This document shows positions 51,056-57,520 of a DNA stretch of 57,520 nucleotides, piece after piece (the stretch's first letter is position 1; each line of letters starts with the position of its first letter). The notes beneath the pieces were generated by a model that saw nothing but the letters and a program-made list of their open reading frames with translations, did no database searches and was not told the origin of the DNA. The stretch lies in NCBI GenBank assembly GCA_020062425.1, contig JAGUWJ010000070.1, positions 1-57,520 of the forward strand, written 5' to 3'. Source of the stretch: Actinomycetota bacterium (GTDB lineage: Bacteria > Actinomycetota > Geothermincolia > Fen-727 > Anoxymicrobiaceae). Both the position numbers and the translations under genes were made by a program.

Positions 51056-51799
51056 ATGCCCGATGGAATAGGTGACCGGTACCACCAGGACACAAAGTAC
51101 TTCCGGGGTCGTATGCCTTTCCGCACGCTGGATTGGGCGGAAAAGCCGGGCGTATACAAGGAGTATCCCGGTGCGAGAGCGGTCGAACTGCCCGCGCCCG
51201 AGCCGTTGGAGGGCGATCCCGGCCTGCACGACGCCATCGTCGGGCGCAGGAGCGTGCGGGACTTCTCGGACGATCCGCTCGAGCTGGAGGAGCTGTCCTA
51301 CCTGCTATGGGCTTCGACCGGTGTCCAGCGCGTCGAGCAGGGATACGCCTTCCGCACCGCTCCGTCGGCGGGCACACTCTATCCAATTGAGACCTACCTC
51401 GCGGCCAACAGGGTGAACGGTCTCGACGCCGGACTCTACCACTACTCGATACCGCGTCACGTGCTGGAGGAGCTCAAGGCTGGAAACCTCGGGATGGACC
51501 TCGCGCGTGCCGCGCTCGACCAGGCGATCTGCCTTGACGCCGCGGCTGTCTTCGCATGGACCGCCGTCTTCGAGCGCTCCAAGTGGAAGTACGAACAGCG
51601 CGGTTACCGGTACATCTACATGGACGCCGGCCACATATGCGAGAACCTCTACCTGGCGGCATGCGCCCTCGGGCTCGGGGCCTGCGCTATCGGCGCATTG
51701 TATGACGACGAGCTTAACGCCGTCCTGGGTGTGGACGGCATCGATGAGAGCGCTTTCTACATGTGCGTCGTGGGGAAACCCCTAGTTTCGGCTCTCTAG
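51056..51799 (+). CDS. SagB-type nitroreductase family oxidoreductase
   Basis: A 247-residue FMN enzyme. GRRSVRDFSDDPLELEELSYLLW is the SagB/nitroreductase FMN start (read as RRSVRDF and LSYLLWASTG), APSAGTLYPIETYL the typical middle, and GLGACAIGALYDDELNAVLG the end. SagB-type enzymes oxidise peptide azolines in thiazole-containing toxins, but no cyclodehydratase or precursor is seen, so a stand-alone reductase is more likely. ATG at 51056 has GGAGG at 11 bases. Confidence 0.87.
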   Translation: MPDGIGDRYHQDTKYFRGRMPFRTLDWAEKPGVYKEYPGARAVELPAPEPLEGDPGLHDAIVGRRSVRDFSDDPLELEELSYLLWASTGVQRVEQGYAFRTAPSAGTLYPIETYLAANRVNGLDAGLYHYSIPRHVLEELKAGNLGMDLARAALDQAICLDAAAVFAWTAVFERSKWKYEQRGYRYIYMDAGHICENLYLAACALGLGACAIGALYDDELNAVLGVDGIDESAFYMCVVGKPLVSAL

Positions 51800-51812
51800 G
51801 TCCCCGAGCGTC

Positions 51813-53726
51813 CTACTTCAGCTCGACAGTCTTGATTTCAGCTAGATCGTCGAGTGCGTTGATCTTGATGCGGGCCTCCGAGACCGTGTAGAGGTCGTTA
51901 TCGATGTAGAGCGCCCTCCGGACCGACTCGGGCGCGCCGTAGTAGCCGTATTCGTACTCCGTCCCGGCAGGATCCACGGCGTGCGTCACGCGTCCCTTCA
52001 GCTTGAAGCCCCCCTCGAGCGAGATGTCATAGACGTAGGCGCCCTGGAAGGTGTACTCGCCGTAATCGTAGTCCTTCCGCTCCGGCGAGGCCTTCTGCTC
52101 CGGTGTGAGCTCGGCCAGAAGCACCGGCACCACCAGCAGGTTCTTCTCACGGTCGAAGAGGAACGCCTTATGGTCATAGAGCGCGTAGGAGTCGGTGCCC
52201 CGGTCGCCTATCTCGACCTTGTGCATCTCGGTGGGGTTTGCCACGTCGGTGACGTCGAAGATGGCAATCTTCATGCCCTGGTACCACGCGAAGTTCCCGC
52301 CCTCCTCGGGCGCCGCCTCCACGGTGTTCTTCCCCACGCCGATGACGTGGGTCTCATCATATGGGTGCAGGTAGTCGGAGTAACCCGGTATCTTCAGCTC
52401 GCCCAGCACCCTAGGATTGAGCGGGTCGGCCAGGTCGAGCACGAACAGGGGGTCCACTTTCTTGAAGGTGACCATGTACGCCCTCGCCCCCATGAACCGC
52501 ACCGAGTAGATGCTCTCGCCGGCGGCGAGGCCTTCCAACCTGCCCGCTATCTTCATGTCCGGGTCGAGGATGTAGACGTTGTTGGTGGTGTCGGAGCCCT
52601 CGCGGCTCAGGTGCCCGCGCGTGGTTGCTATACGGAAGAAGCCGTTCGACTCGTCCATGGAGAACTGGTTGAGGATTGTACCCGGCACCTGCCCGGAGGC
52701 GACGTACCTGGTGCGCGGACCTTCCAGCGCGAACCTGTGGATGGTGGTCCTTGCCTCGGAGTCCGGCTCCGGCATGCGCCAGCCGCCGTAGTAAGGCCAC
52801 TCGGCGCTCGCAACATAGATGTTGCCGAGCGAGGCGTAAACGGTGTCGGAGTATCCGGCTATCACTTTCTTGCTCAAGCCCGGGTCGACGCCGTCGACGG
52901 AGAACGACACTATCGAGAGGAAAGAGGTAAAGCCCCTTGGGTCGACCACCTCGACCTCCCGGAAATCGCACGCCGGCTCGAAGTCAGCGGGATTCCCGCC
53001 CTGGCGGTCTTCACGGTACATGGGGATCACATCGTCGGGCTCGAGGCCCTTGCGGTCATAAGCGTAGTACGGGTAGGTGGTGAGGACCACGTGGATGTCG
53101 TCATCTATCATCCTCGCGGTGGAGTAGTCGCCCTCGTATTCGACCGCCCTCACGCGCGCCGGTTTCTCCTTGTTCGATACGTCGTAGACCTCCATGAAGG
53201 TGGAACCGCCCCTGGGGTAGGGATGCTCCTCGCCGATGCCGGGTTCAGGTATCGCGCTGTTGCTGCCCGAGCCGATGACCACCAGCGAATCCTCCACCAG
53301 GAACAGCTCGTTCAAGCTAGCGGCCTCGTTGAAATCTATCCTCGATACGACCCTGGCCGATTTCGCGGGGTAAGCCTTGACGATGAAGACCCTGTTGCCG
53401 GATATGGCGTAGATATGGTTGCCGTCGTTCTTGACGATGTCGGCTTCGTCGACCCCCTCGACCTGCACGTTGGTGGTCGAGTGCTCGGGCGTCCCCCCCG
53501 CGGCATCCCCCGCGGACGTGGGGCTGAAGCTCAGCTTCTCCTCCGAGAAGCTGTACTGCGCGAGTCCGTTCTTGAACGCCTCCATGAAGTCGTCCTCGGT
53601 AGCGAAGTGTTGAAGTGAGAAGGCTCTGACCCTCGGTGTCGAGCGCGTCGCGAAGTAAGCGACTGTACCGCCCACGGCGCAGATGAGGAGAACCACTATC
53701 AGGGCGATGACGATTGTCTTCTTCAT
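51813..53726 (-). CDS. secreted C-terminal beta-propeller domain protein
   Basis: A 637-residue protein with a single N-terminal membrane anchor (TIVIALIVVLLICAVGGTVAYF). The signature TTNVQVEGVDEADIVKNDG (about 85-103) defines the beta-propeller family found in several archaea and bacteria; propeller repeats follow to the end (VVSRIDF, DVSNKEKPARV, LDLADPLNPRVLG, DVTDVANPTEMHKVEI). Function unknown; a cell-surface adhesion or binding role is proposed for the family. ATG at 53726 follows GGGGAGG. Confidence 0.85.
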   Translation of the reverse strand: MKKTIVIALIVVLLICAVGGTVAYFATRSTPRVRAFSLQHFATEDDFMEAFKNGLAQYSFSEEKLSFSPTSAGDAAGGTPEHSTTNVQVEGVDEADIVKNDGNHIYAISGNRVFIVKAYPAKSARVVSRIDFNEAASLNELFLVEDSLVVIGSGSNSAIPEPGIGEEHPYPRGGSTFMEVYDVSNKEKPARVRAVEYEGDYSTARMIDDDIHVVLTTYPYYAYDRKGLEPDDVIPMYREDRQGGNPADFEPACDFREVEVVDPRGFTSFLSIVSFSVDGVDPGLSKKVIAGYSDTVYASLGNIYVASAEWPYYGGWRMPEPDSEARTTIHRFALEGPRTRYVASGQVPGTILNQFSMDESNGFFRIATTRGHLSREGSDTTNNVYILDPDMKIAGRLEGLAAGESIYSVRFMGARAYMVTFKKVDPLFVLDLADPLNPRVLGELKIPGYSDYLHPYDETHVIGVGKNTVEAAPEEGGNFAWYQGMKIAIFDVTDVANPTEMHKVEIGDRGTDSYALYDHKAFLFDREKNLLVVPVLLAELTPEQKASPERKDYDYGEYTFQGAYVYDISLEGGFKLKGRVTHAVDPAGTEYEYGYYGAPESVRRALYIDNDLYTVSEARIKINALDDLAEIKTVELK

Positions 53727-53918
53727 TTCTGATTACCTCCCCGGGTTCCCCTTGAAAGGTTTTCGCTTCTTCACGCTTAGACGCGCATGCGCAAGCCCGG
53801 GTTTTCGACAGGGCTCCTCCGGCCGCCCCGTCTCGGATCAGCCATTGTGCGATAATGGGCGATGCCTGAACGAGCCCGGACTGCGGGGCGGCGCGGCTTC
53901 CTATCAGGAGGTACCAGT

Positions 53919-54740
53919 ATGCTGGGGCGAGCATTCGTGGAATTCGGGATTACGCCATGGATGATGCGCAGGGGCATCAATTTTGTCCAGGGATTATGGG
54001 CCCTGTCGAGGCTGCCTCGAACAGGCGAGTTTCATCCCTGGACGCGCGAGGACAAAAATGACATTCGCTGGCTGCCCATCAACGAGGAGCTGCAAACGGG
54101 TGAAGACACGCCCGTGCCGCTGGACCTGCTACTCAAGTTCATCGAGGAAGCGTCGCACCGGGTGGTCTACGATTTCTGTCCGTGCCGCTTCGGCAGCAAA
54201 TGCACGGATTACCCTGTCGATATCGGGTGCCTTTTGATGGGAGACTCGGCGCTCGAATCTCCAACCTCCATCAGCCACGAGGCGACGGTCGAGGAGGCAA
54301 AGGCGCTGGCGCTTCGCGCTGTTGAGGCTGGACTGGTACCTGTTGTAGGCAAGGCTAAGGTGGACAATTTCATCTTCGGCATAAGGGACAGAGCGCGACT
54401 GCTGACCGTCTGTTTCTGCTGCGAATGCTGCTGCTTCCTGGACTGCACCAGGTTTATACCGCTAGAGACCCTGGACACCATGTTTCCGCGTCTGAGCGGC
54501 ATCAATCTAGAGGTCACCGAAGCCTGTGTTGGCTGCGGGACATGCGCTGAGCACTGCTATATCCGTGCGATAGAGGTGAAAGATAACAGGGCTACCATCG
54601 GGGAGTACTGTCGTGCCTGTGGCCGTTGCGCGAACGTCTGCCCTAACGACGCGATAGAGATACGCATCGACGACCCTGATTTCCTTGAAGAAAGCTACCG
54701 AAGGATTCGCAAGCGCGTCAGTTACGACGGGAGTGGTTGA
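53919..54740 (+). CDS. Cys-rich ferredoxin-like protein
   Basis: A 273-residue protein. Residues 203-213 (CVGCGTCAEHC) and 231-241 (CRACGRCANVC) are two ferredoxin clusters. Upstream are two unusual motifs: CPCRFGSKC with Cys104 (Cys87, 89, 95, 104), and CFCCECCCFLDC (165-176), seven Cys in twelve residues. Such motifs could bind further Fe-S centres. ATG at 53919 behind AGGAGG is chosen over an earlier ATG-like start. No redox partner is adjacent; the protein could accept electrons from several donors. Confidence 0.8.
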   Translation: MLGRAFVEFGITPWMMRRGINFVQGLWALSRLPRTGEFHPWTREDKNDIRWLPINEELQTGEDTPVPLDLLLKFIEEASHRVVYDFCPCRFGSKCTDYPVDIGCLLMGDSALESPTSISHEATVEEAKALALRAVEAGLVPVVGKAKVDNFIFGIRDRARLLTVCFCCECCCFLDCTRFIPLETLDTMFPRLSGINLEVTEACVGCGTCAEHCYIRAIEVKDNRATIGEYCRACGRCANVCPNDAIEIRIDDPDFLEESYRRIRKRVSYDGSG

Positions 54741-54777
54741 GCGGCTCTCCTGAGCTGAGCGCAACCACTACGTGTTG

Positions 54778-54813
54778 CCGGTCCGGCGAACACTTGCGAA
54801 TACGCCGGGCCGG
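54778..54813. terminator. bidirectional hairpin between ferredoxin and RRM genes
   Basis: CCGGTCCGGCG (54778-54788) and CGCCGGGCCGG (54803-54813) form an 11-bp stem with one wobble, 37 bases after the ferredoxin stop and 22 bases past the RRM stop. No T-run, so a Rho-assisted or structural role. Confidence 0.5.
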
Positions 54814-54834
54814 TACACATAGGACTGGGACTGC

Positions 54835-55107
54835 CTAGTAGCGGGACGAACGCTGCGGGCGCTCCTCCCTCGGCCTTGCCACGTTGACATTCAGACTGCG
54901 GCCGTCTACGTCTTTGCCGTTCAAGGCATCGATCGCCGCCTGGCCTTCGGTGTCATTGCTCATCTCGACAAAACCGAATCCCTTCGACCTGCCGGTTCCG
55001 CGATCCATGATCACGTCGGCTGAATCCACCGTGCCGTACTGGCTGAAAGCCTGTCTGATGTCTTCCTCGCTGGTTGAATAGCTGAGGTTTCCAACATATA
55101 TCTTCAT
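54835..55107 (-). CDS. single-RRM RNA-binding protein
   Basis: A 90-residue RNA recognition motif protein: RNP2 IYVGNLS, RNP1 KGFGFVEM, and a short Arg/Ser tail (RPREERPQRSSRY). These proteins often respond to cold or stress. ATG at 55107; AAAGGAGG sits in a short hairpin loop (TGCAC/GTGCA, 55113-55129). Upstream is an intrinsic terminator in the leader. Both may let the RRM protein control its own expression. Confidence 0.92.
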   Translation of the reverse strand: MKIYVGNLSYSTSEEDIRQAFSQYGTVDSADVIMDRGTGRSKGFGFVEMSNDTEGQAAIDALNGKDVDGRSLNVNVARPREERPQRSSRY

Positions 55108-55130
55108 TCTTCTGCACCTCCTTTGTGCAT

Positions 55131-55159
55131 AAAAAAAGCCCCGAGATCAGATCCTCGGG
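55131..55159 (-). terminator. leader terminator of the RRM gene
   Basis: On the minus strand CCCGAG (55159-55154), eight bases, CTCGGG (55145-55140), then GC and seven T (55137-55131). No upstream gene reads into it, so it lies in the RRM leader or ends a short RNA. The string CTCGGGGCTTTTTTT is identical to that before rpoD. Confidence 0.8.
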
Positions 55160-55197
55160 ACAATAACTTCACTACCTAAGAACTTTAACTCAAGCGC

Positions 55198-55206
55198 ATT
55201 GTAGCA
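55198..55206 (-). promoter_or_regulatory. extended -10 promoter of the RRM leader
   Basis: TGCTACAAT on the minus strand (55206-55198) is an extended -10 element; a start near 55191 would give a leader of about 84 bases holding the terminator. No good -35 is seen. Confidence 0.5.
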
Positions 55207-55359
55207 CATTATCCGCCGTTGTGCATCTTTTCATACCGGCGGGCGCTGCGCGCAGCAAGAGGTCGGCAACGGTTTCGCCTGCCACTTGCCACTGCGTTTT
55301 GTATATCATTGTATAAAGGGAGAAGATCTTTCGAGCGACCGAGCGGCGGGAGGTTCGCC

Positions 55360-57520
55360 ATGGCAACCGCTGTCACTACCACGGAGGCCACCCTGTCCGA
55401 TAGGGCCGCCAGGCTGAAGCAGGCTCTTCTTTCGAGCCCCTATGAGATTGACGTCGAGCGGGCGCGCTCGTACACCGAATCCTGGAAGGTCACGACTTCC
55501 GAACCGCCTTGCATGAAAGCCGCGCTGGCGCTCCGCGACGCCCTGCGCGATATGACCATCTTCATAGACGAAGACGAACTGCTTGCGGGCTCCAAGACCG
55601 CGAAGAGGCTTGCCGGGGTAATACCGGTGGAGCGGGGCGAGTTCAACACCGTGATGGAGTTCGAGCTGGGGCGACTTCTAACCAGGAAGAGCCACCCGTT
55701 TCACATCGAAGAGTCGGAGCGCGCCGAGCTGGAGAAGGGAATCCTCCCCTACTGGAAAGGCCGCTCCGTCAGGGACCTCAAGGCCAGGTTGTGGAAAGCC
55801 GCCGGCATCTACGAGCCTCTGCGGCTGGGGCCGGTGTCTCTCTACAGGATAATCAGGGGCGCGGGGCTCGCGACCACAGTTAAGATACTGTACCTCTCAC
55901 TCGGTAAGTCACTGCTGTCCATCCCCAAGGTCCAGGCGATGCAGCGCGAGCTTGCCGCGCTCCGGCCCAACCTCGCGCTCACCGTCTTCGATGTCCAGGG
56001 GCATTTCGTGCCCGGTTTCAGGCGCGTCCTTGAGCTGGGATTCGAGGGGAAAGCCGAGCGAGCACACCAAGCATTACAAGGCGTCGCGGGGAGCGGGACG
56101 GAAGCCGACCGGAAACGCGACTTCTACTCGGCGGTTGAGGTCGCGGCCTCGGCGGTCTGCGAGCACTCCCTCCGTTACGCGGAACTGGCGGACGAAAAGG
56201 CGGAGACGGCCTCCCCAGCGAGGGCAGGGGAACTCAAAGACATCGCCCGGAGGTGCCGCAGGGTCCCGGCAGGACCGCCTTCCTCCTTCATGGAGGCCGT
56301 GCAGAGCCTGTGGATGACCCAGGTGGTACTGGGCATCAGCTACGGCATGGCCGGAATACTTTCTGTCGGGCGCCTGGACCAGTACCTCTACCGGTACTAC
56401 AGGGAGGACCTTGAGGCGGGGCGCGTGACCCGGGAGCAGGCGCTGGAGGTGCTCGAGGAGTACATGGTCAAGCTGGCGACCGAGATAATAATGCTGGTCG
56501 AAGCCGGCAGGGAAACCGCGAGCGAGATGGGGGTCGGCTCGAATACCGTCACCATAGGCGGGGTGGACAGCGAGGGCGGGTGCGCGGTGAACGAGGTCAC
56601 CTGGCTGGTTCTGGATGCGCACGACAACGTGAAAGCCCTCGCCAACAACCTCTGCGTCAGGATCGCAAAGAACACCCCCGACGAGTTTGTACGGCGGGTC
56701 TGCCGTTCGTACCGCAGGACGAACGGCGTAGCGGTCTTCAACGACGAGCGTATAATCCTCGAGCTGCTGGCCGACGGCTTCTCGCTGGAGGACGCGCGTG
56801 ACTACTCCATCGTAGGATGCGTCGAGCCGACCTCGACCGGCAACTGCTTCGCCTGCACCGCGGGGAACGACATCTCGCTCGCCGGGGTGCTGGAGATGTC
56901 ATTGAACGAGGGCCGCATGCTCTTCTCGGGCAAGCGTATCGGGGCCCGCACGCCCGACCCCGGGAGCTTTTCGAGCTTCGAGGACGTCAAGCGGGCCTTC
57001 CTCGCCCAGCTCGAGTTCAACGTCGCCAGACTGGTGGAATCGGTAGAGCTGCTGGACCGCGCCTACGCGGAGGAGTTCCCCAGCCCGCTGGTCTCCTCCA
57101 CCGTGGAGGGGTGCCTGGAGAGCGGCACTGACATAACCAGGGGCGGCGCCCATTATGACTTCGACTCCATCACCGGCAGGGGTCTCGGCACGGTTGCCAA
57201 CTCGCTCGCGGCTATGCGCTGGGCGGTGTTCGAACGTGGGCTCGTGACAATGGAAGAGTTGGTGCGGCTCATGCGGACTAACTTCAGGGGCCAGGAGAAG
57301 ATGCGGATGATCCTGACTAGCGGCGCCCCCAAGTACGGAAACGATGACGGCGACGTGGACGAGCTCGCCCGCTGGGTCACGGATACCTTCTGCGCCGAGG
57401 TGCGGAAACACGCCTGCGGCAGGGGCGGCTTCTACAGGCCGGGCATGTTCTCGTACGGCGTCCACGTGATAGACGGACTCTACCTCGGCGCGACGCCGGA
57501 CGGCAGGCGAGCCGGCGAGC
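55360..57520 (+). CDS. glycyl-radical enzyme, CutC/diol-dehydratase-like class (partial, 3' end outside)
   Basis: Open from ATG 55360 (GGGAGG at six bases) to the edge, 720 codons without a stop. N-terminal RARSYTESWKVT and IDEDELLAGSKTAKR fit the PFL-like fold. The thiyl Cys is Cys487 in GCVEP, with Glu489 as base; this pattern marks C-N lyase/dehydratase types rather than pyruvate formate-lyase (CC). The expected RVxGY radical Gly lies beyond the window. TPDGRRAGE at the edge is the conserved segment before it. The radical-SAM activase is not seen. The substrate is unknown; GNCFACTAGND after the motif differs from choline lyase. Confidence 0.9.
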   Translation, partial: MATAVTTTEATLSDRAARLKQALLSSPYEIDVERARSYTESWKVTTSEPPCMKAALALRDALRDMTIFIDEDELLAGSKTAKRLAGVIPVERGEFNTVMEFELGRLLTRKSHPFHIEESERAELEKGILPYWKGRSVRDLKARLWKAAGIYEPLRLGPVSLYRIIRGAGLATTVKILYLSLGKSLLSIPKVQAMQRELAALRPNLALTVFDVQGHFVPGFRRVLELGFEGKAERAHQALQGVAGSGTEADRKRDFYSAVEVAASAVCEHSLRYAELADEKAETASPARAGELKDIARRCRRVPAGPPSSFMEAVQSLWMTQVVLGISYGMAGILSVGRLDQYLYRYYREDLEAGRVTREQALEVLEEYMVKLATEIIMLVEAGRETASEMGVGSNTVTIGGVDSEGGCAVNEVTWLVLDAHDNVKALANNLCVRIAKNTPDEFVRRVCRSYRRTNGVAVFNDERIILELLADGFSLEDARDYSIVGCVEPTSTGNCFACTAGNDISLAGVLEMSLNEGRMLFSGKRIGARTPDPGSFSSFEDVKRAFLAQLEFNVARLVESVELLDRAYAEEFPSPLVSSTVEGCLESGTDITRGGAHYDFDSITGRGLGTVANSLAAMRWAVFERGLVTMEELVRLMRTNFRGQEKMRMILTSGAPKYGNDDGDVDELARWVTDTFCAEVRKHACGRGGFYRPGMFSYGVHVIDGLYLGATPDGRRAGE

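Noticed and set aside
51056-51799. SagB-type enzyme as part of a thiazole/oxazole-modified peptide cluster
   Set aside because: No cyclodehydratase, precursor peptide or transporter is next to it.
51981-53618. 545-codon open frame on the plus strand opposite the beta-propeller gene
   Set aside because: The opposite strand has clear family motifs and signal anchor; this frame has none and no ribosome site.
55209-55391. 60-codon minus-strand frame upstream of the RRM gene
   Set aside because: Overlaps the glycyl-radical start and its ribosome site, no motif and no Shine-Dalgarno sequence.
1-57520. tRNA, rRNA or CRISPR array
   Set aside because: No cloverleaf with TTCGANNC arm, rRNA block or regularly spaced repeat was seen by eye; a covariance search would be decisive.

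Overview
The window is about 57.5 kb of GC-rich bacterial DNA that is densely coded on both strands. Starts are mostly ATG, with frequent GTG and TTG, and most are preceded by clear GGAGG-type ribosome sites. Gene content points to an anaerobe, or a strictly fermentative/acetogen-like organism, of a deep actinobacterial type: formate dehydrogenase plus MetV/MetF of the Wood-Ljungdahl methyl branch, a corrinoid methyl-transfer set, a glycyl-radical enzyme, rubrerythrin, FixCX and many lipoproteins. The C-terminal domain of the beta-helix lipoprotein (TWYMAEGAT type) is, as far as I know, common in uncultured actinobacterial lineages. The lineage is inference; no rRNA or tRNA gene was seen.

Layout. 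0.2-3.4 kb: a MerR/TetR hybrid regulator, a small unknown gene, a tandem-HNH protein and a DUF4143 ATPase with a palindromic promoter. 3.6-7.2 kb: nitrilase, fixX, fixC and two small membrane proteins. 7.2-11.9 kb (minus): penicillin-acylase family protein, Fic protein with palindromic operator, FMN-binding protein and FMN reductase. 12-16.7 kb: acyl-CoA synthetase, a duplicated zinc-ribbon protein, small unknown genes, greA. 16.8-22 kb: secreted S15 hydrolase, rubrerythrin, the primary sigma factor with an intrinsic terminator in its leader, a PQQ-type lipoprotein. 22-31 kb: two CrtC/tocopherol-cyclase-like proteins, an AbrB/RelE module, a KaiC-like/PPDK_N fusion, glutamate dehydrogenase, and a frameshifted DUF3574-Cache lipoprotein. 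31-36 kb (minus): CoA-transferase, corrinoid protein, UroD-type methyltransferase and two paralogous SDRs, probably one functional group.

36.4-37.8 kb is a lipase-like gene with an in-frame stop. 38.1-46.2 kb (plus) is the most interesting part: fdhA, a degenerate NuoE-NuoF fusion, metV, a GAF histidine kinase, metF and two single-domain response regulators, tightly spaced behind one good promoter. It looks like a formate-to-methyl-THF module with its own two-component sensor. A LuxI-like synthase faces it. 47-57.5 kb holds a beta-helix lipoprotein, a META-domain lipoprotein with a frameshift, a CMD protein, an acyltransferase, a SagB-type nitroreductase, a beta-propeller protein, a very Cys-rich ferredoxin, an RRM protein whose leader carries nearly the same terminator as the sigma-factor leader, and a glycyl-radical enzyme running off the right edge.

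Three exported-protein genes are interrupted by one frameshift or stop each; either sequencing errors or real decay could explain this.
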